Source of the DNA: Treponema sp.
GTDB taxonomy: Bacteria; Spirochaetota; Spirochaetia; Treponematales; Treponemataceae
NCBI GenBank assembly: GCA_024698325.1
Contig: JAILRG010000019.1
Span: forward strand, 1-36,336
DNA: 36,336 bases
Reading direction: 5' to 3'
In this document: one piece after another, positions 1 through 6,244 of the stretch
Layout: each line of letters starts with the position of its first letter
Numbering within the stretch: position 1 is the stretch's first letter
Notes under the pieces: model-generated
The model's database searches: none
What the model saw: only the letters and a program-made list of their open reading frames with translations
What the model was told of the DNA's origin: nothing
Made by a program: the position numbers and the translations under genes

Positions 1-21
1 AAAGACCATGGAGAACGATGA

Positions 22-498
22 ATGAAAATACCTGTTATCTTGAATGGCGAAAAGACAATACTCGAAGCCCGGCCTGACGAAACCCTGCTTACCGTACTCA
101 GAAGGCTCGGTCTTTTTTCGGTAAAAAAAGGCTGCGGCAAGGGAAGATGCGGATTCTGCACGGTTCTTTTAAACGCAAAGCCCGTTCCGTCCTGCATTCT
201 TCCAGCAGGCATTGTCCGGGATGCATCTATCGTCACGCTTGAATATTTTTCAAAAAGCACGGCATACACGGACATCATGCGGGGCTTTGAGCAGGCAGGA
301 CTGCATCTCTGCGGCTACTGCAATTCCGCAAAAGTGTTTGCCGTCTACGATTTGATTGAAACGTCCTACCGGCCGACACAGGAAGAGCTGGAGCAGCTCG
401 CTGATTCACTCACCTGTTCCTGCACCGACAGGAGTTCGTTTATAAACGGCGTTCTGTATGCAGTCGCAAACCGCCACAAGAGCGTAAAGAGGAAGTAG
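22..498 (+). CDS. [2Fe-2S] subunit of a molybdenum hydroxylase (XdhC/CoxS type)
   Basis: Small electron-transfer subunit of the xanthine dehydrogenase / CO dehydrogenase family; it would pass electrons from the molybdopterin subunit to the FAD subunit in the cytoplasm. At 158 aa it has the family length. Two cluster sites are visible: a plant-ferredoxin-like loop with C38, C43, C46 and C58, and the C-terminal helical site with C97, C100, C132 and C134. The second site normally reads CRC; here it is CSC. The start is the ATG at 22, which forms an ATGA overlap with a stop at 23-25 in frame 2; a stop at 19-21 in frame 1 is the other possible end of the upstream gene. GGAGAA at 10-15 could be its ribosome site. 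The FAD subunit follows one base after the stop. The missing large subunit is inferred to lie to the left. The substrate cannot be told. Confidence 0.88.
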   Translation: MKIPVILNGEKTILEARPDETLLTVLRRLGLFSVKKGCGKGRCGFCTVLLNAKPVPSCILPAGIVRDASIVTLEYFSKSTAYTDIMRGFEQAGLHLCGYCNSAKVFAVYDLIETSYRPTQEELEQLADSLTCSCTDRSSFINGVLYAVANRHKSVKRK

Positions 499-499
499 C

Positions 500-1303
500 A
501 TGGCATACCCGACGATTTTTTACGCAAACACGCTCGAAGATGTCTTTTATCAGCTTAAAACAGTAAACGGGCTGCACATTACCGGCGGCTGCAGCACCCT
601 GGAACCGCTCCCTGAAAAAATGCTTTCAATCCGCGGAATTATTGCGCTGGAAGAAATTGAAAAACACGAGCGGTTTATTGAATTCGGCTCTGCCGTTACG
701 CTTTCCCGCATTGCAGAGCTGAAAGACACCAGGCTCCCGTCCGTGCTTTACGAAGCAGTTTCGACGGTAGCAAACCGGCATGTAAGAAACCTTGCCACTA
801 TCGGCGGAAACATCTGCGCACAGGGCATCAAGCATACGCTGTATGCGCCGCTTCTGGCACTGGACGCCCGGCTTGAGTTTCAGCGGGACACAACGTCAAC
901 AAACTTCATCCCATTCAGCAAATTCACCCGGGTGAGTGACGGCTGGCTGCTTTCAAAAATCCGCGTTCCGGTTGAAGAATGGGACGTAGCTGTGTTCCGG
1001 AGGCTCGGCCCGAGCCACATCATCACGGAAACCAGCGCCTCCTTCGCATTTCTTGCAAACAGCCAGAACGGCATGCTTGCCGCGCTCAGAATCGCATTTG
1101 CAGGGCTCTTTACGTTCCGAAGCCCGGAGCTGGAAAACCGCCTTATCGGCGCACACCTTCCGCTCAGCTCGGGAAGCGTAAAAGACCTGATAAACGAAGC
1201 GGCAAAGCAATTCGACGCTGCGGTAGAGGGCATAAGCTATAACCCCATCTTAAGAAGCCAGTTCCTGAACCTGCTGAAGTATTCGCTGGAGCAGCTTACC
1301 TAA
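500..1303 (+). CDS. FAD-binding subunit of a molybdenum hydroxylase
   Basis: FAD-binding subunit (XdhB/CoxM/CutM type), 267 aa, that takes electrons from the 2Fe-2S subunit encoded just upstream. The N-terminal part has ITGGCST (27-33), the degenerate first FAD loop, and ATIGGNICAQ (99-108), the family's best conserved FAD pyrophosphate motif, preceded by NRHVRN. The C-terminal half fits the CO-dehydrogenase flavoprotein C-terminal domain. The gene starts one base after the Fe-S subunit's stop, with GAGGAAG at the end of that gene as ribosome site, so the two are translationally linked. A short hairpin and T-run sit on its stop codon. Family assignment is firm. The substrate (purine, nicotinate, aldehyde or other) is unknown. 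Confidence 0.85.
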   Translation: MAYPTIFYANTLEDVFYQLKTVNGLHITGGCSTLEPLPEKMLSIRGIIALEEIEKHERFIEFGSAVTLSRIAELKDTRLPSVLYEAVSTVANRHVRNLATIGGNICAQGIKHTLYAPLLALDARLEFQRDTTSTNFIPFSKFTRVSDGWLLSKIRVPVEEWDVAVFRRLGPSHIITETSASFAFLANSQNGMLAALRIAFAGLFTFRSPELENRLIGAHLPLSSGSVKDLINEAAKQFDAAVEGISYNPILRSQFLNLLKYSLEQLT

Positions 1304-1317
1304 GCTATCGTTTTTTT
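1293..1317 (+). terminator. Weak intrinsic terminator after the hydroxylase genes
   Basis: AGCTTA-CC-TAAGCT (1293-1306) overlaps the TAA stop at 1301-1303 and is followed by ATCG and seven T (1311-1317). The stem is short and AT-rich, so efficiency is doubtful. The position, between this gene and the convergent queA, is right for a terminator. Confidence 0.35.
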
Positions 1318-1367
1318 AAGAAAGCCCCCGCTTCCTCCTCACAGCTTACCCCGCTAACGCCTGCCGC

Positions 1368-2450
1368 CTAGCGGATCAGCATTGCGTCTCCATAGCTAAA
1401 AAATCTATATCTATGTTCGACAGCGTTCTGATAAGCGGCAAGGATGTGCTCGCGGCCGGCAAAGGCGCTTACCAGCATGATAAGCGTTGACTCCGGCGTA
1501 TGGAAGTTCGTGAACATTTTTTCCACCACCTTGAACTGGTAGCCGGGGTACATAAAGATATGCGTGCTTCCCGCGCCCGCCTGTACACGCCAGTGGCCGG
1601 GAACAGAATCATCTGCGACTGCAGCGCTTTCAAGCGTGCGCACGCTTGTCGTTCCCACGGCAAGCACTGTGCGGCCCTCGCGTTTAGCGCGCGTAATTTT
1701 CTCCGCAGTCTCTGGCGGCACGCTGTAGACTTCCTCATGCATCTTGTGGTCTTCGATATTCTCCGCGCGTACAGGAAGAAAGGTGCCCAGTCCCACATGC
1801 AAGGTCACATACGCAATCTCAATGCCTTTTGCCTGTAATCGAGAGAGCATGTCCTCGGTAAAGTGCAGGCCGGCTGTCGGGCAGGCAGAGCTTCCGGTCT
1901 CCTTGGCGTACACATTCTGATAGCGCTCACTGTCAGTGTCGTCGTCCTCACGCTTTATGTAAGGCGGAAGCGGGATGTGGCCGTTCCTCAAAAACCAGTC
2001 GTCATCCAGCGGACAGTCAAAATGAATCGTGCGGAACTCACTTCCCTCATCGCTTCCGAGCATCTCAATCACACCGACAGAACCATCAGGAAAGCGGTAG
2101 CTCGCTCCAGCCTTCACCTTTTTGGCGCCCTTTACCATCGTGTGCCAGGTCTGCAAGTCGGGAGAAAGCTGCGTCAGGAACATGAACTCCTGCTCCTTTC
2201 CGTCACTTACCGAGCCGTCTTTTTCGACGACCTGCTTTATGCCGTAGCAGCGGCTGCGCCGTACTTTTGAGTTGTTAAAAATCATCAAGGTGCCAGGCTC
2301 AATAAGGTCAGGCAGGTCCTGCATGGCGCAATGCGTAACCTCTCCTGTCGCGCGGTCAAGCACCATAAGCTTGTCCTCGCCGCGCACGCCGCTCGGCTTC
2401 TGCGCGATAAGTTCTTCAGGAAGGTCAAAATAAAAATCGGATGTTTTCAT
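1368..2450 (-). CDS. queA: S-adenosylmethionine:tRNA ribosyltransferase-isomerase
   Basis: QueA transfers and rearranges the ribose of SAM onto 7-aminomethyl-7-deazaguanine in tRNA to give epoxyqueuosine, the penultimate step of queuosine synthesis. The 360-aa protein matches the family along its length: MKTSDFYFDLPEELIAQKP at the N-terminus, TGSSACPTAGLHFTEDML, HVGLGTFLPVR followed by HKMHEE, GTTSVRTLES and TNFHTPESTLIMLVSAF. I start it at the ATG at 2450 because E. coli QueA begins at the equivalent residue; an ATG three codons upstream (2459) is possible. No ribosome site is seen before either one, and the promoter -10 ends only 4 bases before 2459 and 13 before 2450, so the mRNA is leaderless or nearly so. 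In many bacteria queA follows ruvB directly. Here a 224-bp repeat-bearing spacer with its own promoter separates them. Confidence 0.95.
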   Translation of the reverse strand: MKTSDFYFDLPEELIAQKPSGVRGEDKLMVLDRATGEVTHCAMQDLPDLIEPGTLMIFNNSKVRRSRCYGIKQVVEKDGSVSDGKEQEFMFLTQLSPDLQTWHTMVKGAKKVKAGASYRFPDGSVGVIEMLGSDEGSEFRTIHFDCPLDDDWFLRNGHIPLPPYIKREDDDTDSERYQNVYAKETGSSACPTAGLHFTEDMLSRLQAKGIEIAYVTLHVGLGTFLPVRAENIEDHKMHEEVYSVPPETAEKITRAKREGRTVLAVGTTSVRTLESAAVADDSVPGHWRVQAGAGSTHIFMYPGYQFKVVEKMFTNFHTPESTLIMLVSAFAGREHILAAYQNAVEHRYRFFSYGDAMLIR

Positions 2451-2463
2451 AAGAATCATGGGG

Positions 2464-2492
2464 AGTATACCAGATTAGGTGCGAGCGGGCAA
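2464..2492 (-). promoter_or_regulatory. queA promoter
   Basis: Minus strand: -35 TTGCCC (2492-2487), 17-bp spacer, -10 TATACT (2469-2464) preceded by TGG, an extended -10. Predicted transcription start is near 2457, at or inside the start region. The flanking bases are nearly the same as in the ruvB promoter: 13 identical bases, 8 different, 13 identical. Confidence 0.7.
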
Positions 2493-2526
2493 CGGCAAGA
2501 GAAAGCGCATGGACGGGGGATTTTTG

Positions 2527-2577
2527 ACGCGGATGAACGCGGACAAACGCGGATAGGACGCAGATAAACGCTGATTT
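2527..2577. repeat. Five tandem decamers, ACGCGGATAA type
   Basis: Five units in a row: ACGCGGATGA, ACGCGGACAA, ACGCGGATAG (plus one G), ACGCAGATAA and ACGCTGATTT. The period is 10 bp with a single 11-bp step, close to one helical turn. Units decay towards the right. The array lies in the queA-ruvB spacer, outside any gene. Confidence 0.75.
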
Positions 2578-2614
2578 ATGATGCGCGCATGGACGCGCTC
2601 AAAACCAAGCCAGA

Positions 2615-2638
2615 CAGAAAATTACGCAGTAATTTCTG
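2615..2638. repeat. Inverted repeat (hairpin 1) in the queA-ruvB spacer
   Basis: CAGAAAATTAC (2615-2625), loop GCA, GTAATTTCTG (2629-2638). The arms match apart from one bulged A. It directly abuts the larger inverted repeat at 2639-2678. Confidence 0.7.
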
Positions 2639-2678
2639 CTGAACTAAAATCAGACACGGACGTCGGATTTTAGTTCAG
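2639..2678. repeat. Perfect 13-bp inverted repeat (hairpin 2) over the ruvB stop
   Basis: CTGAACTAAAATC (2639-2651) and GATTTTAGTTCAG (2666-2678) are perfect complements around a 14-base loop. The right arm covers the ruvB stop codon (2675-2677). No T-run follows on the minus strand, so if it ends ruvB transcription it is not a standard intrinsic terminator. It could also protect the mRNA 3' end or be the end of a small mobile repeat. Confidence 0.75.
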
Positions 2679-3814
2679 AACAGCGTTCCCTGCCCGGCTT
2701 CCGCCCCGCTGCGCCCACCGGCACCACTCACCGGCTGCAGGCCCAAGTGCTCGTAGGCAAAGGGCGTGACGACGCGGCCGCGGGGAGTACGCTGCAAAAG
2801 GCCCTGCTGAATCAGGTATGGCTCATAGTAATCCATCAGCGTGTCCATGCTTTCGCCGACGCTGATGGCAAGCGTGTCAGCTCCGACGGGGCCGCCGCCG
2901 AATTTCTGTATGATTGACAAGAGGATGTCGCGGTCGGCTTTTTCTAAGCCAAGCTCGTCAATGCCCAGGCGCTTTAAGCCGGCCTGCACGATGCCGCGCG
3001 TAATAACATCGCTTCCTGCTACCTGCGCAAAGTCGCGCATACGGCGCACCAGGCGGTTTGCCACACGCGGAGTGCCCCGCGAGCACTGAGCCAAAAGCAG
3101 CGCCGCATCGTCTTCGATAGACACGTCGAGGATGCCCGCCGTGCGCTTCATAATCCGCGAAAGCTCTTCGTTTGTGTAATAGTTGAACTTTAAGTTGATG
3201 CCAAAGCGGCTCCGCAAAGGCGGGCTTACCATCTCGGTCTTTGTCGTCGCGCCCACAAGCGTAAAAGGCGGTATCGGAATGCGCACGGTGCGAGCCGCAG
3301 CCCCCTGCCCGATGACCCAGTCAAGCTCGTAGTCTTCCATCGCGATGTAGAGCATCTCTTCGATGGCTGGCTTTAAGCGGTGGATTTCGTCGATAAAAAA
3401 TACGGTGCGCTCAGTTATCGTAGAAAGAATGCCAGCCAAATCCTTGGGCTTATCAAGCGCAGGAGCACTGGTCACCTTAAAGTCTGCGCCAAGTTCCCGC
3501 GCAGTGATTTCGGCAAGCGTCGTCTTTCCAAGGCCGGGCGGTCCCATCAGAAAGAGATGGTCAAGCGGCTCTCCGCGGCTTTTTGCGGCGTTTATAAAGA
3601 CGGCAAGGTTTTCCTTTATGGCGCTCTGCCCCAGAAACTCATCCAAAAACTGCGGGCGGATTTTTCCGTCCTGGGCGTCAGAGTCAGTACTGTCAGCGTA
3701 GTCCGCACGGGTCAGGTGCGGAAGAGCGGCAAAAGAGTCAGACGCGGAATTTTCACGCGCTGAACCTGAGCGCCGGGGATTTGAGTAGATAATCATGCCG
3801 TCAGAGTTTTCCAT
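2675..3814 (-). CDS. ruvB: Holliday junction branch-migration ATPase RuvB
   Basis: RuvB is the hexameric AAA+ motor that, with RuvA, drives branch migration of Holliday junctions. Walker [10 protein letters not shown] is at 91-99, Walker B with DEIH at 142-145, sensor 1 GATT at 188-191 and the arginine-finger region RSRFG at 201-205, followed by the RuvB C-terminal winged helix. I use the ATG at 3814 (379 aa). A start at 3886 would lie upstream of a strong promoter whose -10 ends seven bases before 3814, so it is unlikely. There is no Shine-Dalgarno sequence, and a leaderless message is predicted. The protein carries an unusually long, polar N-terminal extension of about 50 residues before the RuvB core and a glycine-rich tail. 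The ATG six codons further in (MIIYSNPRR) is an alternative start. Confidence 0.95.
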   Translation of the reverse strand: MENSDGMIIYSNPRRSGSARENSASDSFAALPHLTRADYADSTDSDAQDGKIRPQFLDEFLGQSAIKENLAVFINAAKSRGEPLDHLFLMGPPGLGKTTLAEITARELGADFKVTSAPALDKPKDLAGILSTITERTVFFIDEIHRLKPAIEEMLYIAMEDYELDWVIGQGAAARTVRIPIPPFTLVGATTKTEMVSPPLRSRFGINLKFNYYTNEELSRIMKRTAGILDVSIEDDAALLLAQCSRGTPRVANRLVRRMRDFAQVAGSDVITRGIVQAGLKRLGIDELGLEKADRDILLSIIQKFGGGPVGADTLAISVGESMDTLMDYYEPYLIQQGLLQRTPRGRVVTPFAYEHLGLQPVSGAGGRSGAEAGQGTLF

Positions 3815-3821
3815 GGAGCGA

Positions 3822-3850
3822 AGTATACCAGATTCCGGGCCTGCGGGCAA
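3822..3850 (-). promoter_or_regulatory. ruvB promoter (leaderless type)
   Basis: Minus strand: -35 TTGCCC (3850-3845), 17-bp spacer, extended -10 TGG-TATACT (3827-3822). Exactly seven bases lie between the hexamer and the ruvB ATG at 3814, so transcription should begin at or next to the A of the start codon. The sequence is strikingly like that before queA. Confidence 0.75.
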
Positions 3851-3898
3851 CGGCAGAAAAAAGCATGTAAAAGCACGCCTCATCACGCATTACAAAAC

Positions 3899-3927
3899 TA
3901 GACACCTTCATTTCTTACCCCTATACT
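3899..3927 (+). promoter_or_regulatory. SDR gene promoter
   Basis: Plus strand: -35 TAGACA (3899-3904), 17-bp spacer, -10 TATACT (3922-3927). Predicted start is near 3934, giving a leader of about 43 bases that contains AAGGAGG (3963-3969). It lies back to back with the ruvB promoter, about 50 bp away. Confidence 0.65.
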
Positions 3928-3976
3928 GCAATCAAGTTTGGGGCCTTTTAGAGGCGTCTCATAAGGAGGATTTTCT

Positions 3977-4732
3977 ATGAACAAAACTGTGCTTATAACC
4001 GGATCTACAAGCGGCATCGGTTTAGGCTGCGCGCGAGCCTTTGCAAAAAACGGCGACCGGCTCATTCTGACAGGCAGAGACGAAAAAAAACTGTCTGCGA
4101 TTAAAGCGGAGCTGGAAAAAACGGGAACTGCCGTGCATACGCTGACATTTGACGTGCGTGACCGGCTGGCAGCAGAAAAGGAAGTTGCCTCGCTCCCCGC
4201 TGACTGGAAAGAAATTGACGTGCTTGTAAACAACGCGGGGCTTGCGCTCGGCCTTGAGCCTGAGTATCAGGGAAACATGGACGAGTGGGAGACGATGATT
4301 GACACGAACATAAAGGGCCTTCTTACGATGACGCGCCTTATCGTGCCGGGCATGATGAAGCGGAATCGCGGGCATGTCATAAACATCGGCTCGGTCGCTG
4401 GAGATGCTGCCTACTCAGGCGGTAACGTCTACTGCGCGACAAAGGCTGCGGTAAAAGCGCTGACAGACGGACTTAGAATCGACGTTGCAAAAAGCGCCGT
4501 GCGCGTGACGAACATAAAGCCGGGGCTTGTCGAAACGAACTTCAGCAACACGCGCTTCCACGGAGACGAGGAGCGGGCAAAGAATGTCTACAAGGGAATC
4601 ACTCCGCTTACCGGGGACGACATTGCAGACGTTGCCGTGTATGCCGCAAACGCGCCCGCACATGTGCAGATAGCGGAAGTACTCGTGCTTGCCACGCATC
4701 AGGCAAGCGGCTCAGTCGTCGCCCGGAGCTAG
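3977..4732 (+). CDS. Short-chain dehydrogenase/reductase, YdfG-like
   Basis: Classical SDR of 251 aa, probably a cytoplasmic NADP-dependent 3-hydroxy-acid or serine-type dehydrogenase like E. coli YdfG; the true substrate is not known. It has TGSTSGIG (8-15) for the dinucleotide, FDVRD (58-62), NNAG (85-88), N111, catalytic S139 and YCATK with Y152 and K156, then KPGLVETNF (181-189), which also occurs in YdfG. R34 in TGRDEKK suggests NADP preference. A perfect AAGGAGG sits seven bases before the ATG. It lies on the plus strand between ruvA and ruvB, both on the minus strand, only 10 bp from the end of ruvA, and has its own promoter. This suggests that it was inserted into an ancestral ruvA-ruvB-queA run. 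Confidence 0.88.
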   Translation: MNKTVLITGSTSGIGLGCARAFAKNGDRLILTGRDEKKLSAIKAELEKTGTAVHTLTFDVRDRLAAEKEVASLPADWKEIDVLVNNAGLALGLEPEYQGNMDEWETMIDTNIKGLLTMTRLIVPGMMKRNRGHVINIGSVAGDAAYSGGNVYCATKAAVKALTDGLRIDVAKSAVRVTNIKPGLVETNFSNTRFHGDEERAKNVYKGITPLTGDDIADVAVYAANAPAHVQIAEVLVLATHQASGSVVARS

Positions 4733-4742
4733 CAAACCGCGA

Positions 4743-5387
4743 CTAGGCCAGTTCCACAATCGCGCGGCGGAAGAGCACTTCTTCTTTTGCCGAGGGCACC
4801 ATGTCCTTGAACGCTTTTTCGCCCGGCTTCGGCTCTGCCGCACTCAGCTCTTCGACCAAGCGGGAGATTACGCTTTCCACATCGCGCTTGTCGTATCCCA
4901 TGTCAGAGAGCGCTGAGATGACGTCGGCATATTCGGAGGAAACGCCAGCCGGGGCTGTTTTTGCGCCGCGCGGGCTTTCATCATCAATCGTAAGCTTTCC
5001 TTTTAACTGCAGGAGCATTTTCTGGGCAGTCTTTTTACCCAAGCCCGGCACTTTCTCAAGTGCGGCAAGGTTTCCTTCATCCAGCGCGGCGACCAGCTGG
5101 CTTAACGCAATGCTCGACATAATCTTTACGGCGCTTTTCGGGCCAACGCCGTCCACTTTTAAAAGGTCAAAGAAAAGGGCGCGGTCACGCTCGCTTGCAA
5201 AGCCGAAGAGCGTCATCGCAGCATCGGTATGCTGCATATAGGTGAACACGCGCGCCTGCTCTCCCAGCGGCGGAAGAGAATCGAGCGACGTGTCCGGCAT
5301 CGTGATGTCCCACTCAATGCCGTGCGTGTCTAAAAAAAGTTTCTGCGGATATTTACCGGTAATCGTGCCGGAAAGACTGTTGAACAT
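4743..5387 (-). CDS. ruvA: Holliday junction DNA-binding protein RuvA
   Basis: RuvA tetramers clamp the four-way junction and load RuvB rings. The 214-aa protein has the N-terminal OB fold (MFNSLSGTITGKYPQKLFL, aligning with MIGRLRGII of E. coli), the two helix-hairpin-helix motifs VDGVGPKSAVKIMSSI and VPGLGKKTAQKMLLQL, and the C-terminal domain III (YADVISALSDMGYDKRDVE) that contacts RuvB. The start at 5387 is fixed by this alignment. There is no Shine-Dalgarno sequence: the -10 hexamer TATACT is followed by seven bases, TCCTTCC, and then ATG. It is convergent with the SDR gene, 10 bp apart. ruvC is not in the window. Confidence 0.96.
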   Translation of the reverse strand: MFNSLSGTITGKYPQKLFLDTHGIEWDITMPDTSLDSLPPLGEQARVFTYMQHTDAAMTLFGFASERDRALFFDLLKVDGVGPKSAVKIMSSIALSQLVAALDEGNLAALEKVPGLGKKTAQKMLLQLKGKLTIDDESPRGAKTAPAGVSSEYADVISALSDMGYDKRDVESVISRLVEELSAAEPKPGEKAFKDMVPSAKEEVLFRRAIVELA

Positions 5388-5394
5388 GGAAGGA

Positions 5395-5424
5395 AGTATA
5401 GCAGAAAATGGCGCAGGCTGGCAA
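5395..5424 (-). promoter_or_regulatory. ruvA promoter (leaderless type)
   Basis: Minus strand: -35 TTGCCA (5424-5419), 18-bp spacer, -10 TATACT (5400-5395) with TG two bases upstream in TCTGC-TATACT. Seven bases separate the hexamer from the ATG at 5387. It resembles the ruvB and queA promoters in TTGCC.GC at -35 and TCTG before the -10. Confidence 0.65.
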
Positions 5425-5473
5425 ATCCGCGGAGCCTAACACACAGCGCGCAAGGCCCGTCAACAGACACTGT

Positions 5474-6139
5474 TTACCCTTCAGCGCCAGAACGCATATG
5501 ACCCCGAATCCAGCTGATATTCATCAGTATGAAATCCCGCATATCGCCGGGTAAGTCCTTAGGGGGCAGCGTCCGTTCCATTTTTTTAAGCGCTTCCTGT
5601 ACCAGAGGATTAGTCGTGCAGGAGGCAAGGTACGTTGTTCCAAAATTGATTATCCGCATATTCAGGGTATCTGCGTCTTTTTCGGAAATATCCAGCGCAA
5701 AGGCAATGCGTTTTTTAAGCTCGTCCTGAAAATCATAAAAAGTCTTTTTGAACTGAATAAGCCGTTCGACAGTGACATTTCGCTCAATGATAGTAAGCAG
5801 GAACGCACTGTATCTGAAATAGTCCTGATGGGAGTTCACCTGGGCAGCCCACATGTCCGCCACAGTTCCTTCAGAGAACCGGCAGCCTTCCGGAAAGACC
5901 GTAAGCAGCGATGAAAAATACTCTTTCATCCTGTCCTGCTCTATTTCGAGGTAAATCTCTTCTTTTGTTGTCGCATATTTGTACAGGTTTGCGCGTGACC
6001 AGCCAAGCTTTTCAGCAAGGACAGTGAGCGTGATGTCTGTGTACGGCAGCGTCTTAAAGAGCATGTCGGCAGCCTGCTTGATTTCTGACATGCGCTCTTC
6101 TTTCTGATTTTCTGTCCGTGCCCGTATGTATTCTGCCAT
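5474..6139 (-). CDS. TetR/AcrR-family transcriptional regulator
   Basis: A 221-aa TetR-family DNA-binding protein. The N-terminal helix-turn-helix is clear: EIKQAADMLFKTLPYTDITL, then TVLAEKLGWSRANLYKYATTKEEIYLEI, with the usual K-E-E-I-Y after the recognition helix. The C-terminal ligand domain (about 80-215) is not of a type I can name. It is divergent from the DXS-like gene; the two start codons are 105 bp apart and the intervening promoters share the -35 region, with a palindrome in front of the neighbour. By context it should repress that gene and perhaps itself. Its ATG follows the -10 hexamer TATTAT after seven bases with no ribosome site, so its message should be leaderless. The ligand is unknown. 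Confidence 0.88.
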   Translation of the reverse strand: MAEYIRARTENQKEERMSEIKQAADMLFKTLPYTDITLTVLAEKLGWSRANLYKYATTKEEIYLEIEQDRMKEYFSSLLTVFPEGCRFSEGTVADMWAAQVNSHQDYFRYSAFLLTIIERNVTVERLIQFKKTFYDFQDELKKRIAFALDISEKDADTLNMRIINFGTTYLASCTTNPLVQEALKKMERTLPPKDLPGDMRDFILMNISWIRGHMRSGAEG

Positions 6140-6146
6140 GAATCAC

Positions 6147-6175
6147 ATAATACTTTGTAATTTAAATCTTGACAA
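6147..6175 (-). promoter_or_regulatory. tetR promoter (leaderless type)
   Basis: Minus strand: -35 TTGTCA (6175-6170), 17-bp spacer, -10 TATTAT (6152-6147), then GTGATTC and the ATG at 6139. Its -35 lies on the opposite strand of the DXS-like gene's -35, inside the palindrome CTTGACAAG (6168-6176), so the two polymerases should exclude each other. Confidence 0.65.
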
Positions 6176-6197
6176 GTGACGTACAGTATATTACATT
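6169..6197 (+). promoter_or_regulatory. Promoter of the DXS-like gene
   Basis: Plus strand: perfect -35 TTGACA (6169-6174), 17-bp spacer, -10 TACATT (6192-6197). Predicted start is near 6204, inside the palindrome at 6203-6225. Confidence 0.6.
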
Positions 6198-6202
6198 TGA
6201 TT

Positions 6203-6225
6203 ATTAGTTACGATGTGTTACTAAT
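6203..6225. promoter_or_regulatory. Operator-like palindrome, probable TetR site
   Basis: ATTAGTTAC (6203-6211), spacer GATGT, GTTACTAAT (6217-6225); the arms match at 8 of 9 positions. It starts 5 bp after the -10 and covers the expected transcription start, a typical repressor position. The divergent TetR gene is the obvious candidate to bind it (inference). Confidence 0.6.
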
Positions 6226-6244
6226 CAATATTCCAGGAGATACT

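Noticed and set aside
2527..2577. Tandem decamers as a CRISPR array
   Set aside because: Units are 10 bp with no spacers between them and no cas genes nearby.
3815..3886. Longer ruvB frame starting at 3886
   Set aside because: It would begin upstream of a strong promoter whose predicted start point is next to the ATG at 3814; the extra 24 residues match nothing in RuvB.
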